Positions 11,340-22,628 of a stretch of DNA of 64,000 bases are shown one piece after another. The stretch is taken from the NCBI GenBank assembly GCA_963971305.1, contig OZ020307.1, positions 52,015,702 through 52,079,701 on the forward strand. Direction: 5' to 3'. The notes below the pieces were generated by a model. The model saw only the letters and a list, made by a program, of their open reading frames with translations. It had not been told where the DNA came from and made no database searches. The position numbers and the translations under genes are program-made. Source of the DNA: Arcuatula senhousia (taxonomy: Eukaryota; Mollusca; Bivalvia; Mytilida; Mytilidae). Each line of letters begins with the position of its first letter. The stretch's first letter is position 1.

Positions 11340-11724
11340 ATTAGAGTTGTCAAGTGACACCTATAGTAGGAACTATGACTTCTCCACTCAAAAAATTTCA
11401 ATTATGCGCTTATAGACAAATATGGGATTTTGATCTCTCAGATGTTGCTTTGTCAATGGGTTTCGTTTTGTTTTCCTTTACCGAATTTGACAAATTGAAT
11501 CGATTATTGGCAGCGCGACGAGTGTGCTTACTCTTCTGGAGCACATGAGTTCACTCTCGTTACGACTGGAGTTCGTGTTGTTGATTGATATTCAGTGATT
11601 TTTTGTGTTTCCATGTTTTACATGTTCTCTGTTTTTGTCCCGTTCATGTTGGTGATAACTTGTTTTGTCTCTGCCCTTTCGGACTTTTAAAATCCGGATA
11701 CCCCATTTGTACCTTTGCTTCTTT
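11340..11724 (+). pseudogene. RT-element 3' fragment (copy R1)
   Basis: A decayed copy of the 3' end seen best at 51494-52189. Remains of the coding end ('KKFQ.CAY..IWDFDLSDV' for 'KKFYGRHHALKDKYGISISQ') are followed by the family's 3' untranslated part: 'GGCAGCGCGACGAGTGTGC', 'ACTCTTCTGGAGCACATGAG', and the terminal 'TACCTTTGCTTCTTT'. The end in GCTTCTTT is common to the copies. It has frame breaks and no function. Confidence 0.65.
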
Positions 11725-12330
11725 AGCATAAAGAAATATTAGTAGTTGATTTTGCTTCTGAGCCTGAAAACCATAGTTAATTGAAAAAGGTTTAGCATGC
11801 TTAAATGCTTACCTTAAAAAGTATACATAAAGCAATTTGTGAGTTGACCTTTGTTTTAAAATATACAAAAAAATATTGCGATTATCAGGTCATTAAATAT
11901 CAATATTGTAAACAAATCAAAATGAAACAAAATGACAAATCGCTAAGTATCATTATATAATTATTTTCCCTGGACAATAAATAATTTTGATGATAGTCTA
12001 TACCACTGCATTAGAATGTTAAAATACAGTAGAGATTAATCGTTTCCATAATATACCAAAACAATACCAGTTTGTATTTAACTCTTAAAATTTACAGAGA
12101 GAAGATTCTCAATCTTTGTCTGATGTCCCGTCCTTTTTGAAAGAACAACCAAAGATCATCTGCAGCAAACAAAAATCAAATATCTAACGAGAGCATAGTT
12201 TCGATACACGTGTATTTTTTTCTGTTTATAATTTTGCATCAAGGCGTTGTACAGTTGTGCTTTGGAGACCTGAATTTTGTTTACTTTATTACCTTAAGAA
12301 GTTGAAAAGTAAAATGAAAATCAAAAAGGT
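11725..12330. other. AT-rich sequence, nothing recognised
   Basis: Nothing identified. A (GT)n tract just before 12350 belongs to the tail of the adjoining SINE. Confidence 0.4.
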
Positions 12331-12599
12331 GTGTGTGTGTGTGTTGGTGTTTAACACCCTTTATCAACGCACGTTGGCCATGTAGGGCGGTCAGTGTTTA
12401 ATGGTGGAGGAAACCGGAGTACCCGGAGGAAACCACGGACCTTGGGCAGGTAACTGACAAACCTAATCACATACAGTTGGGGAAGTCATTTTTTTGTTAA
12501 ATACAAACGGAACTCGAACACCAGCTCAGAGGTAATCGGCTTGTGATCAATAGTGTGGTATTTAACCAGCGCCTTAGACCACTCGGCCAACCAGCCCCC
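12331..12599 (-). mobile_element. tRNA-derived SINE (copy A)
   Basis: On the minus strand the head reads GGCTGGTTGGCCGAGTGG, containing a perfect pol III A box (TGGCCGAGTGG, tRNA-Leu/Ser-like). It is followed after about 60 bp by a B-box-like GTTCGAGTTCC, then a central domain GGTACTCCGGTTTCCTCC, and a tail ending in a short GT repeat. A diverged copy lies at 22017-22258 on the plus strand. SINEs with tRNA heads and conserved central domains are well described in molluscs. The head abuts the satellite beginning at 12600. Confidence 0.8.
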
Positions 12600-15500
12600 A
12601 AAAACAAAAAGGGACGTGGGCCATTTTCCTATTCAAAATAAAACAAAAACAAAAACAAAAATTTCGAGAAAAAAATCGAAAAGGAAAATGAAAAACGGAA
12701 AATGAAAAACGAAAAACGAAAAGGAAAATGAGTCATTTTCCTATTCGAAATCAAAAGAGAAAATGAAAAACGAAAAGGAAAATGGGTCATTTTCCTATTC
12801 AAAATCGAAAAAAAAAATACCGAAAAAAAAAATTTTGAAAAAAAAAATTGAAAAGGAAAATGAATAACGAAAAGGAAAATGGGTCATTTTCCTATTCAAA
12901 ATCGAAAAGGAAAATGAATAACGAAAAGGAAAATAAGTCATTTTCCTATTCAAAATCGAAAAGGAAAATGAAAAACGAAAAGGAAAATGGGTCATTTTCC
13001 TATTCAAAATCAAAAAAAAAAAAAAAAAAAAAAAAATCGAAAAAAAAAATTTTGAAAAAAAAATTTGAAAAGGAAAATGAATAACGAAAAGGAAAATGGG
13101 TCATTTTCCTATTCAAAATCGAAAAGGAAAATGAAAAACGAAAAGGAAAATGAATAACGAAAAGGAAAATGAGTCATTTTCCTATTCAAAATCGAAAAGG
13201 AAAATGAAAAACGAAAAGGAAAATGGGTCCATTTTCCTATTCAAAATCGAAAAAAAAAAAAAAAAAAAATCGAAAAAAAAAATTTTTGAAAAAAAAATTT
13301 GAAAAGGAAAATGAATAACGAACAGGAAAATGAGTCATTTTCCTATTCAAAATCGAAAAGGAAAATGAAAAACGAAAAGGAAAATGGGTCATTTTCCTAT
13401 TCAAAATCGAAAAAAAAAAATTTTGATAAAAAATTTTGAAAAGGAAAATGAATAACGAAAAGGAAAATGGGTCATTTTCCTATTCAAAATCGAAAAGGAA
13501 AATGAAAAACGAAAAGGAAAATGAATAACGAAAAGGAAAATGAGTCATTTTCCTATTCAAAATCGAAAAGGAAAATGAAAAACGAAAAGGAAAATGGGTC
13601 ATTTTCCTATTCAAAATCAAAAAAAAAAATTCAAAAAAATAAATTTAAAAAAAAAAAAATTGAAAAGGAAAATGAATAACGAAAAGGAAAATGGGTCATT
13701 TTCCTATTCAAAATCGAAAAGGAAAATGAAAAACGAAAAGGAAAATGAATAACGAAAAGGAAAATGAGTCATTTTCCTATTAAAAATCGAAAAGGAAAAT
13801 GAAAAACGAAAAGGAAAATGGGTCATTTTCCTATTCAAAATCAAAAAAAAAAAATCAAAAAAAAAAAATTTTGAAAAAAAAAATTTGAAAAGGAAAATGA
13901 ATAACGAAAAGGAAAATGGGTCATTTTCCTATTCAAAATCGAAAAGGAAAATGAAAAACGAAAAGGAAAATGAATAACGAAAAGGAAAATGAGTCATTTT
14001 CCTATTCTAAATCGAAAAGGAAAATGAAAAACGAAAAGGAAAATGGGTCATTTTCCTATTCAAAATAAAAAAAAAAAAATTCAAAAAAAAAAATTTTGAA
14101 AAAAAAAATTTGAAAAGGAAAATGAATAACAAAAAGGAAAATGGGTCATTTTCCTATTCAAAATCGAAAAGGAAAATGAAAAACGAAAAGGAAAATGAAT
14201 AACGAAAAGGAAAATGAGTCATTTTCCTATTCAAAATCGAAAAGGAAAATGAAAAACGAAAAGGAAAATGGGTCATTTTCCTATTCAAAATCAAAAAAAA
14301 AAATTCAAAAAAAAAAAAATTTTGAAAAAAAAAATTTGAAAAGGAAAATGAATAACGAAAAGGAAAATGGGTCATTTTCCTATTCAAAATCGAAAAGAAA
14401 AATGAAAAACGAAAAGGAAAATGAATAACGAAAAGGAAAATGAGTCATTTTCCTATTCAAAATCGAAAAGGAAAATGAAAAACGAAAAGGAAAATGGGTC
14501 ATTTTCCTATTCAAAATCGAAAAAAAAAAATCGAAAAAAAAAAATTTTGAAAAAAAAAATTTGAAAAGGAAAATGAATAACGAAAAGGAAAATGGGTCAT
14601 TTTCCTATTCAAAATCGAAAAGGAAAATGAAAAACGAAAAGGAAAATGAATAACGAAAAGGAAAATGAGTCATTTTCCTATTCAAAATCGAAAAGGAAAA
14701 TGAAAAACGAAAAGGAAAATGGGTCATTTTCCTATTCAAAATCGAAAAAAAGAAAAAAAAAACGAAAAAAAAATTTTTTGAAAAAAAACATTTGAAAAGG
14801 AAAATGAATAACGAAAAGGAAAATGGGTCATTTTCCTATTCAAAATCGAAAAGGAAAATGAAAAACGAAAAGGAAAATGAATAACGAAAAGGAAAATGAG
14901 TCATTTTCCTATTCAAAATCGAAAAGGAAAATGAAAAACGAAAAGGAAAATGAATAACGAAAAGGAAAATGGGTCATTTTCCTATTCAAAATCGAAAAAA
15001 AAAAAATCGAAAAAAAAAAATTTTTGAAAAAAAAAATTTGAAAAGGAAAATGAATAACGAAAAGGAAAATGGGTCATTTTCCTATTCAAAATCGAAAAGG
15101 AAAATGAAAAACGAAAAGGAAAATGAATAACGAAAAGGAAAATGAGTCATTTTCCTATTCAAAATCGAAAAGGAAAATGAAAAACGAAAAGGAAAATGGG
15201 TCATTTTCCTATTCAAAATCGAAAAAAAAGAAAAAAAAACGAAAAAAAAAATTTTTGAAAAAAAACATTTGAAAAGGAAAATGAATAACGAAAAGGAAAA
15301 TGGGTCATTTTCCTATTCAAAATCGAAAAGGAAAATGAAAAACGAAAAGGAAAATGAATAACGAAAAGGAAAATGAGTCATTTTCCTATTCAAAATCGAA
15401 AAGGAAAATGAAAAACGAAAAGGAAAATGGGTCATTTTCCTATTCAAAATCGAAAAAAAAAAAAAAAATCGAAAAAAAAAATTTTTGAAAAAAAAAATTT

Positions 15501-18440
15501 GAAAAGGAAAATGAATAACGAAAAGGAAAATGGGTCATTTTCCTATTCAAAATCGAAAAGGAAAATGAAAAACGAAAAGGAAAATGAATAACGAAAAGGA
15601 AAATGAGTCATTTTCCTATTCAAAATCGAAAAGGAAAATGAAAAACGAAAAGGAAAATGGGTCATTTTCCTATTCAAAATCGAAAAAAAAAAAAAAAATC
15701 GAAAAAAAAAATTTTGAAAAAAAAAAATTGAAAAGGAAAATGAATAACGAAAAGGAAAATGAGTCATTTTCCTATTCAAAATCGAAAAGGAAAATGAAAA
15801 ACGAAAAGGAAAATGAATAACGAAAAGGAAAATGAGTCATTTTCCTATTCAAAATCGAAAAGGAAAATGAAAAACGAAAAGGAAAATGGGTCATTTTCCT
15901 ATTCAAAATCGAAAAAAAAAAAATCGAAAAAAAAAATTTTTGAAAAAAAAAATTTGAAAAGGAAAATGAATAACGAAAAGGAAAATGGGTCATTTTCCTA
16001 TTCAAAATCGAAAAGGAAAATGAAAAACGAAAAGGAAAATGAATAACAAAAAGGAAAATGAGTCATTTTCCTATTCAAAATCGAAAAGGAAAATGAAAAA
16101 CGAAAAGGAAAATGGGTCATTTTCCTATTCAAAATCGAAAAAAAAAAAAAAAACGAAAAAAAAATTTTTTGAAAAAAAAAATTTGAAAAGGAAAATGAAT
16201 AACGAAAAGGAAAATGGGTCATTTTCCTATTCAAAATCGAAAAGGAAAATGAAAAACGAAAAGGAAAATGAATAACGAAAAGGAAAATGAGTCATTTTCC
16301 TATTCAAAATCGAAAAGGAAAATGAAAAACGAAAAGGAAAATGGGTCATTTTCCTATTCAAAATCGAAAAAAAAAAAATCGAAAAAAAAAATTTTTGAAA
16401 AAAAAAATTTGAAAAGGAAAATGAATAACGAAAAGGAAAATGGGTCATTTTCCTATTCAAAATCGAAAAGGAAAATGAAAAACGAAAAGGAAAATGAATA
16501 ACGAAAAGGAAAATGAGTCATTTTCCTATTCAAAATCGAAAAGGAAAATGAAAAACGAAAAGGAAAATGGGTCATTTTCCTATTCAAAATCGAAAAAAAA
16601 AAAAAAAATCGAAAAAAAAAATTTTGAAAAAAAAAAATTGAAAAGGAAAATGAATAACGAAAAGGAAAATGAGTCATTTTCCTATTCAAAATCGAAAAGG
16701 AAAATGAAAAACGAAAAGGAAAATGAATAACGAAAAGGAAAATGAGTCATTTTCCTATTCAAAATCGAAAAGGAAAATGAAAAACGAAAAGGAAAATGGG
16801 TCATTTTCCTATTCAAAATCGAAAAAAAAAAAATCGAAAAAAAAAATTTTTGAAAAAAAAAATTTGAAAAGGAAAATGAATAACGAAAAGGAAAATGGGT
16901 CATTTTCCTATTCAAAATCGAAAAGGAAAATGAAAAACGAAAAGGAAAATGAATAACAAAAAGGAAAATGAGTCATTTTCCTATTCAAAATCGAAAAGGA
17001 AAATGAAAAACGAAAAGGAAAATGGGTCATTTTCCTATTCAAAATCGAAAAAAAAAAAAAAAACGAAAAAAAAATTTTTTGAAAAAAAAAAATTTGAAAA
17101 GGAAAATGAATAACGAAAAGGAAAATGGGTCATTTTCCTATTCAAAATCGAAAAGGAAAATGAAAAACGAAAAGGAAAATGAATAACGAAAAGGAAAATG
17201 AGTCATTTTCCTATTCAAAATCGAAAAGGAAAATGAAAAACGAAAAGGAAAATGGGTCATTTTCCTATTCAAAATCGAAAAAAAAAAAATCGAAAAAAAA
17301 AATTTTTGAAAAAAAAAATTTGAAAAGGAAAATGAATAACGAAAAGGAAAATGGGTCATTTTCCTATTCAAAATCGAAAAGGAAAATGAAAAACGAAAAG
17401 GAAAATGAATAACGAAAAGGAAAATGAGTCATTTTCCTATTCAAAATCGAAAAGGAAAATAAAAAACGAAAAGGAAAATGGGTCATTTTCCTATTCAAAA
17501 TCGAAAAAAAAAAAAAAAAAAAATCGAAAAAAAAAATTTTTGAAAAAAAAAATTTGAAAAGGAAAATGAATAACGAAAAGGAAAATGGGTCATTTTCCTA
17601 TTCAAAATCGAAAAGGAAAATGAAAAACGAAAAGGAAAATGAATAACGAAAAGGAAAATGAGTCATTTTCCTATTCAAAATCGAAAAGGAAAATGAAAAA
17701 CGAAAAGGAAAATGGGTCATTTTCCTATTCAAAATCGAAAAAAAAAAAAAATCGAAAAAAAAAATTTTTGAAAAAAAAAATTGAAAAGGAAAATGAATAA
17801 CGAAAAGGAAAATGGGTCATTTTCCTATTCAAAATCGAAAAGGAAAATGAAAAACGAAAAGGAAAATGAATAACGAAAAGGAAAATGAGTCATTTTCCTA
17901 TTCAAATCGAAAAAAAAAAAAAATCGAAAAAAAAATTTTTGAAAAAAAAAATTTGAAAAGGAAAATGAATAACGAAAAGGAAAATGGGTCATTTTCCTAT
18001 TCAAAATCGAAAAGGAAAATGAAAAACGAAAAGGAAAATGAATAACGAAAAGGAAAATGAGTCATTTTCCTATTCAAAATCGAAAAGGAAAATGAAAAAC
18101 GAAAAGGAAAATGGGTCATTTTCCTATTCAAAATCGAAAAAAAAAAAAAATCGAAAAAAAAAAAATTTTGAAAAAAAAATTTGAAAAGGAAAATGAATAA
18201 CGAAAAGGAAAATGGGTCATTTTCCTATTCAAAATCGAAAAGGAAAATGAAAAACGAAAAGGAAAATGAATAACGAAAAGGAAAATGAGTCATTTTCCTA
18301 TTCAAAATCGAAAAGGAAAATGAAAAACGAAAAGGAAAATGGGTCATTTTCCTATTCAAAATCGAAAAAAAAAAAATCGAAAAAAAAAAAAAATTGAAAA
18401 CAAATTTGAAAAACGAAAAACGAAAAACGAAAAGGAAAAT
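12600..18440. repeat. Purine-rich satellite, ~228-bp unit, ~25 units
   Basis: Tandem array with a usual period of 226-229 bp. Each unit has an A-rich spacer of A-runs, 'TCG' and 'TTTTTG', then about three 'GAAAAGGAAAATG' blocks that close into palindromes with CATTTTCCTATTC. Two palindrome types alternate: GGAAAATGGGTCATTTTCC and the perfect GGAAAATGAGTCATTTTCC. Poly-A length varies between units, whereas the palindromes are strongly conserved. One strand is almost all purine outside the palindromes. The first ~230 bp and the last ~100 bp are more irregular. Open frames of about 77 codons on both strands are by-products of the repeat. Confidence 0.95.
15450..17370. repeat. 910-bp higher-order duplication inside the satellite
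   Basis: Units here alternate 229 and 226 bp. A block of four units from about 15.5 to 16.45 kb recurs at an offset of 910 bp, including the rare AACAAAAAGG variant at about 16045 and 16955 and the same poly-A lengths. The register changes by one base near 17090. This indicates a recent local duplication. Confidence 0.8.
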
Positions 18441-18654
18441 CACTTGTGTTAGGTTTTATTTTTTTCTATTTAAAATGCTTCATTTTAATTGGCATTTGAA
18501 GACACAGACTTAGTAGGATTAGATTAGTAAATAACATTAATAATATCGACAGTTTACAAATAAAAAGTGCAACTGTAGCAAAAAAAAAAACCAACAAAAA
18601 AACGGATATTATACAGTTCATTTGGTTTAGCGCTGTAGTGCAAAATTGAATAAA
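18441..18654. other. Short unique-looking stretch after the satellite
   Basis: No feature identified. Confidence 0.35.
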
Positions 18655-19545
18655 AAACGGAAAAGGGACAATAATTCCTACATGGGTCATAGGATATTCT
18701 TCAATATAGGGCAGATAAATTTTAGCCAAAATTTTGATATCTATGACCGTTTTTGAGTTATTTGCAAAAAAACTGCGAGTTACCCATATATTCTATTTTA
18801 GCCACGGCTTTTTTACTAATCAAAAATTTAAACGACAGTTTTGTTGCATATACATATAGGTTTACAGTATTTTTATATGTAGTTTTTGAAGTATATTTCT
18901 TAAAATATCCCTTTATATCTTATTCATAAGTATAGGGAATGTTGCCTAAGAATTTCTCATAAATCATTAAAAAAATATCTCCCTTTGATTACTATAGCTA
19001 TAGTAATAAATTTCGTAAATCTAGAATTGACAAAGTTATTTATTCCCAACTTTTTAAGACATAAGTTAATCTGACCGTGACACAAGCAATAAGTGATACT
19101 TACTACTTTCAAATCTTCCTAAAATTTACATGAGGACTTATTACTAAAGATTAAAGAAAGGTGACACTTTCTAATTAGCTTTGATCTGACAGCTCCCAAG
19201 CCAATTAACAGTCATTTGCACTAATTTAAGGTCTTTACATACAGGTTTTGGCACTTCAAGGGACAGTTTCTGATGGTCACTAGTCACGTTGGACAGGTGG
19301 TCACTATATAGAGGTCAAATATATAGAAAAAGTTGTTGGGGGGACTCAAAATAGTCCTTATGGACATGAAGAAGTCTTTATATAGAGGTGGTCACTAGTA
19401 CAGGTTTTACTGTATGACAATAAACAATTGTATTCAGTTTGGTTGCAATTGCACTTATGGCGTCAGAGGAATAAACGTTTGAAAAAAGCTTACGGTTGAG
19501 GGACGACGGACGGACGCCAATAGCATGATTGCAATAGCTCACCTG
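18655..19545 (-). mobile_element. Truncated element of the AGCTCACC family (E3c)
   Basis: Contains the family's core motifs in the same sense as 22629-24383: 'CTACATGGGTCAT', 'GTTTTTGAGTTATTTGCAAAAA', 'TTTAGCCACGG', then 'CACTTATGGCGTCAGAGGA' and GACGGACGGACG just before TAGCTCACCTGA at about 19535-19546. The distal half of the terminal hairpin is missing. An unrelated 'GGTCACTAGT.. TATATAGAGG' repeat occupies about 19200-19420. Immediately after the TAGCTCACCTGA end comes the 13-bp duplication that flanks the 389-bp array. Confidence 0.6.
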
Positions 19546-19547
19546 AA

Positions 19548-19560
19548 CTTACCAGACATA
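19548..19560 (+). other. Left 13-bp target-site duplication of the 389-bp array
   Basis: CTTACCAGACATA stands immediately before the first array unit and is repeated exactly at 21491-21503 after the last unit. Confidence 0.75.
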
Positions 19561-21490
19561 GGTATAATATAGAATGGATCTGGTGAGCTGCAAAGTTAGA
19601 AGGGGTGTCCGTGTGCCAACAGTGATGAAAATCATCTTTTTAAAGCCGTTGACACCGGAAAATCCAGCATGTGGTTGAGCTGGAATCGAACCCATACTCT
19701 GTCATCTATGGCAACTTCGCCTGCACTGTGTCCAGCGCCCTAGACCACTAGACCACCTAGGCTAGATAAAAATCTAGCTTTCGGTTGCCTAGTTAAGCCT
19801 CCTCGTAGACAATCTAAGGTTGTAACACAGTACACGATGAACATTAGGTGGGTAGTGAGAGAAAGATAGAGAATTGGATCGCAACTGGTATAGTAATATA
19901 AGCATATATATATGATAAATGGTGTTGCGTACAGCTCTGTAAAGTAATTGGTATAATATAGAATGGATCTGGTGAGCTGCAAAGTTAGAAGGGGTGTCCG
20001 TGTGCCAACAGTGATGAAAATCATCTTTTTAAAGCCGTTGACACCGGAAAATCCAGCATGTGGTTGAGCTGGAATCGAACCCATACTCTGTCATCTATGG
20101 CAACTTCGCCTGCACTGTGTCCAGCGCCCTAGACCACTAGACCACCTAGGCTAGATAAAAATCTAGCTTTCGGTTGCCTAGTTAAGCCTCCTCGTAGACA
20201 ATCTAAGGTTGTAACACAGTACACGATGAACATTAGGTGGGTAGTGAGAGAAAGATAGAGAATTGGATCGCAACTGGTATAGTAATATAAGCATATATAT
20301 ATGATAAATGGTGTTGCGTACAGCTCTGTAAAGTAATTGGTATAATATAGAATGGATCTGGTGAGCTGCAAAGTTAGAAGGGGTGTCCGTGTGCCAACAG
20401 TGATGAAAATCATCTTTTTAAAGCCGTTGACACCGGAAAATCCAGCATGTGGTTGAGCTGGAATCGAACCCATACTCTGTCATCTATGGCAACTTCGCCT
20501 GCACTGTGTCCAGCGCCCTAGACCACTAGACCACCTAGGCTAGATAAAAATCTAGCTTTCGGTTGCCTAGTTAAGCCTCCTCGTAGACAATCTAAGGTTG
20601 TAACACAGTACACGATGAACATTAGGTGGGTAGTGAGAGAAAGATAGAGAATTGGATCGCAACTGGTATAGTAATATAAGCATATATATATGATAAATGG
20701 TGTTGCGTACAGCTCTGTAAAGTAATTGGTATAATATAGAATGGATCTGGTGAGCTGCAAAGTTAGAAGGGGTGTCCGTGTGCCAACAGTGATGAAAATC
20801 ATCTTTTTAAAGCCGTTGACACCGGAAAATCCAGCATGTGGTTGAGCTGGAATCGAACCCATACTCTGTCATCTATGGCAACTTCGCCTGCACTGTGTCC
20901 AGCGCCCTAGACCACTAGACCACCTAGGCTAGATAAAAATCTAGCTTTCGGTTGCCTAGTTAAGCCTCCTCGTAGACAATCTAAGGTTGTAACACAGTAC
21001 ACGATGAACATTAGGTGGGTAGTGAGAGAAAGATAGAGAATTGGATCGCAACTGGTATAGTAATATAAGCATATATATATGATAAATGGTGTTGCGTACA
21101 GCTCTGTAAAGTAATTGGTATAATATAGAATGGATCTGGTGAGCTGCAAAGTTAGAAGGGGTGTCCGTGTGCCAACAGTGATGAAAATCATCTTTTTAAA
21201 GCCGTTGACACCGGAAAATCCAGCATGTGGTTGAGCTGGAATCGAACCCATACTCTGTCATCTATGGCAACTTCGCCTGCACTGTGTCCAGCGCCCTAGA
21301 CCACTAGACCACCTAGGCTAGATAAAAATCTAGCTTTCGGTTGCCTAGTTAAGCCTCCTCGTAGACAATCTAAGGTTGTAACACAGTACACGATGAACAT
21401 TAGGTGGGTAGTGAGAGAAAGATAGAGAATTGGATCGCAACTGGTATAGTAATATAAGCATATATATATGATAAATGGTGTTGCGTACAG
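19561..21490 (-). mobile_element. Five-unit 389-bp array with tRNA-like pol III boxes
   Basis: Four full 389-bp units plus one unit shortened by 15 bp (1930 = 5 x 389 - 15), with no difference seen between units. Read on the minus strand each unit has an A box TGGTCTAGTGG and a B box GGTTCGATTCC, as in tRNA-derived SINEs, followed by 'CACATGCTGGATTTTCCGG' and AT-rich sequence. About 170-190 bp precede the A box in the phase set by the array ends. The 15-bp linker CTCTGTAAAGTAATT occurs at every internal junction but at neither end. The array is flanked by a 13-bp direct duplication. The 114-codon open frames in each unit are not considered genes. Confidence 0.85.
19682..19755 (-). promoter_or_regulatory. 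Internal pol III promoter (A and B boxes), first unit
   Basis: The A box TGGTCTAGTGG is the complement of 19745-19755, and the B box GGTTCGATTCC is the complement of 19682-19692, about 52 bp apart. Both match the consensus in all fixed positions. The same pair recurs every 389 bp in the following four units, so up to five promoters may be present. Whether they are active cannot be seen. Confidence 0.65.
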
Positions 21491-21503
21491 CTTACCAGAC
21501 ATA
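21491..21503 (+). other. Right 13-bp target-site duplication of the 389-bp array
   Basis: Exact repeat of 19548-19560. Confidence 0.75.
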
Positions 21504-22016
21504 CTCGTTTCGACACCTCGGGTCATGTGTTGGTATAACTAGAAGTCAACCTAATTACACACAAAATAAAAACAGAGCAATTGTTGCTATCTACACTAGC
21601 CTTCAATGTTCTGTGCAAAGTATCGAAAACATTAAGATAAATTTCTAGAACTGAGATGCATTGAATTTCAATAGGCGGATAAAATGCACGGCAGTATAAA
21701 CATTTTCATTTAGAACATATGCACCCCAGAACTTGTCATAAAATCCAGATGAAAATTATTACCAATATTCCAGACTTTCTGTTATGCAAACTACAGAAAA
21801 CCCCTTTTCGAAAGAGAACAGCTGAGAAATTTACACGATTAAATTTTTTTTTGCTGTATACTGTAGATGTAATTTCCTGTGAACGTCTTCTAAATGATAA
21901 CGGCGAAGTGAAATATTTATTTGATTTTTTTGTCACTTGGCATTATGTTAAATGATAAAAAGTTGCTCTCCATTCTTAGCAATCTTTCTAAAACTAATGT
22001 TACATATTTGGATAGG
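21504..22016. other. Non-coding sequence, nothing recognised
   Basis: ORFs on both strands overlap the same AT-rich stretch and show no domain. Confidence 0.4.
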
Positions 22017-22258
22017 GGCCTGGGTGGCTGAGTGGTCTAAGGAGCTTGTTTAAATACCACATTAATGATCATTTGGTGATCACCTCTCAGATGGTTTCTT
22101 AGTCCCTTTTGTAATTTACAAAATAGGACTTTCCCTTCTGTTTAATTTGTAAGTTATCTGCCCAAGGGCGGTGGTTTACTCTGGGTGCTCCGGTTTCCTC
22201 CACCAGTAATACTTGCCGCCCTATATGTCCAAAGTGCGCCAAAAAGGGCATAAACCAT
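22017..22258 (+). mobile_element. tRNA-derived SINE (copy B, diverged)
   Basis: Starts GGGGCCTGGGTGGCTGAGTG, with an A box TGGCTGAGTGG. Its body follows copy A at 12331-12599 through 'TAAATACCACA', 'GATCACCTCTCAG', 'CTGCCCAAGG', 'CTCCGGTTTCCTCCACCA' and 'CGCCCTATATG'. The B box is no longer recognisable, so it is probably inactive. Confidence 0.75.
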
Positions 22259-22628
22259 TACACATATATACGTATACATAGAAAATGTACTTCTTATACA
22301 TTTTGTTCTTAACACTAAATAAGGCAATAACATGTTTATCACTTAGTTATTAAAATGTCAAAAAAACTATAAACTTGCAAAATGTTTTTTTTTTACTCTG
22401 ACATTTATCTGAACAACACGTTTGTGTCATATAAGAAAGGTAATTATCCTCTCAAACTGCTGGAGATTTTTTACCAACATATATAAAATTTAAAAAGTGT
22501 CCATTGAAATGAGCAACACATCATACAATATCCAAGAAAATACGAATACAAACAGAGAGAAGAAAAACAAAGCTCTCAGACTTATGAAACTCCCAATTAA
22601 AGTGAGTGTTCAAGGATGACGTCTCAAC

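Noticed and set aside
12795..18443. Many 72-78-codon ORFs on both strands (KENESFSYSKSKRKM and FPFRYSFSFS types)
   Set aside because: They arise from the periodic satellite, appear on both strands of the same bases, and vary only with poly-A length.
19682..19755. Functional tRNA gene
   Set aside because: A and B boxes are present, but no acceptor stem or anticodon arm of a proper tRNA can be drawn; a SINE-type head fits better.
19561..21490. CRISPR array
   Set aside because: Repeat units are 389 bp with constant, non-variable linkers, and the DNA is animal.
19740..21526. Four identical 114-codon minus-strand ORFs
   Set aside because: They run antisense-neutral through the 389-bp tRNA-like repeat, including the pol III boxes, and have no domain; identity reflects recent array duplication.
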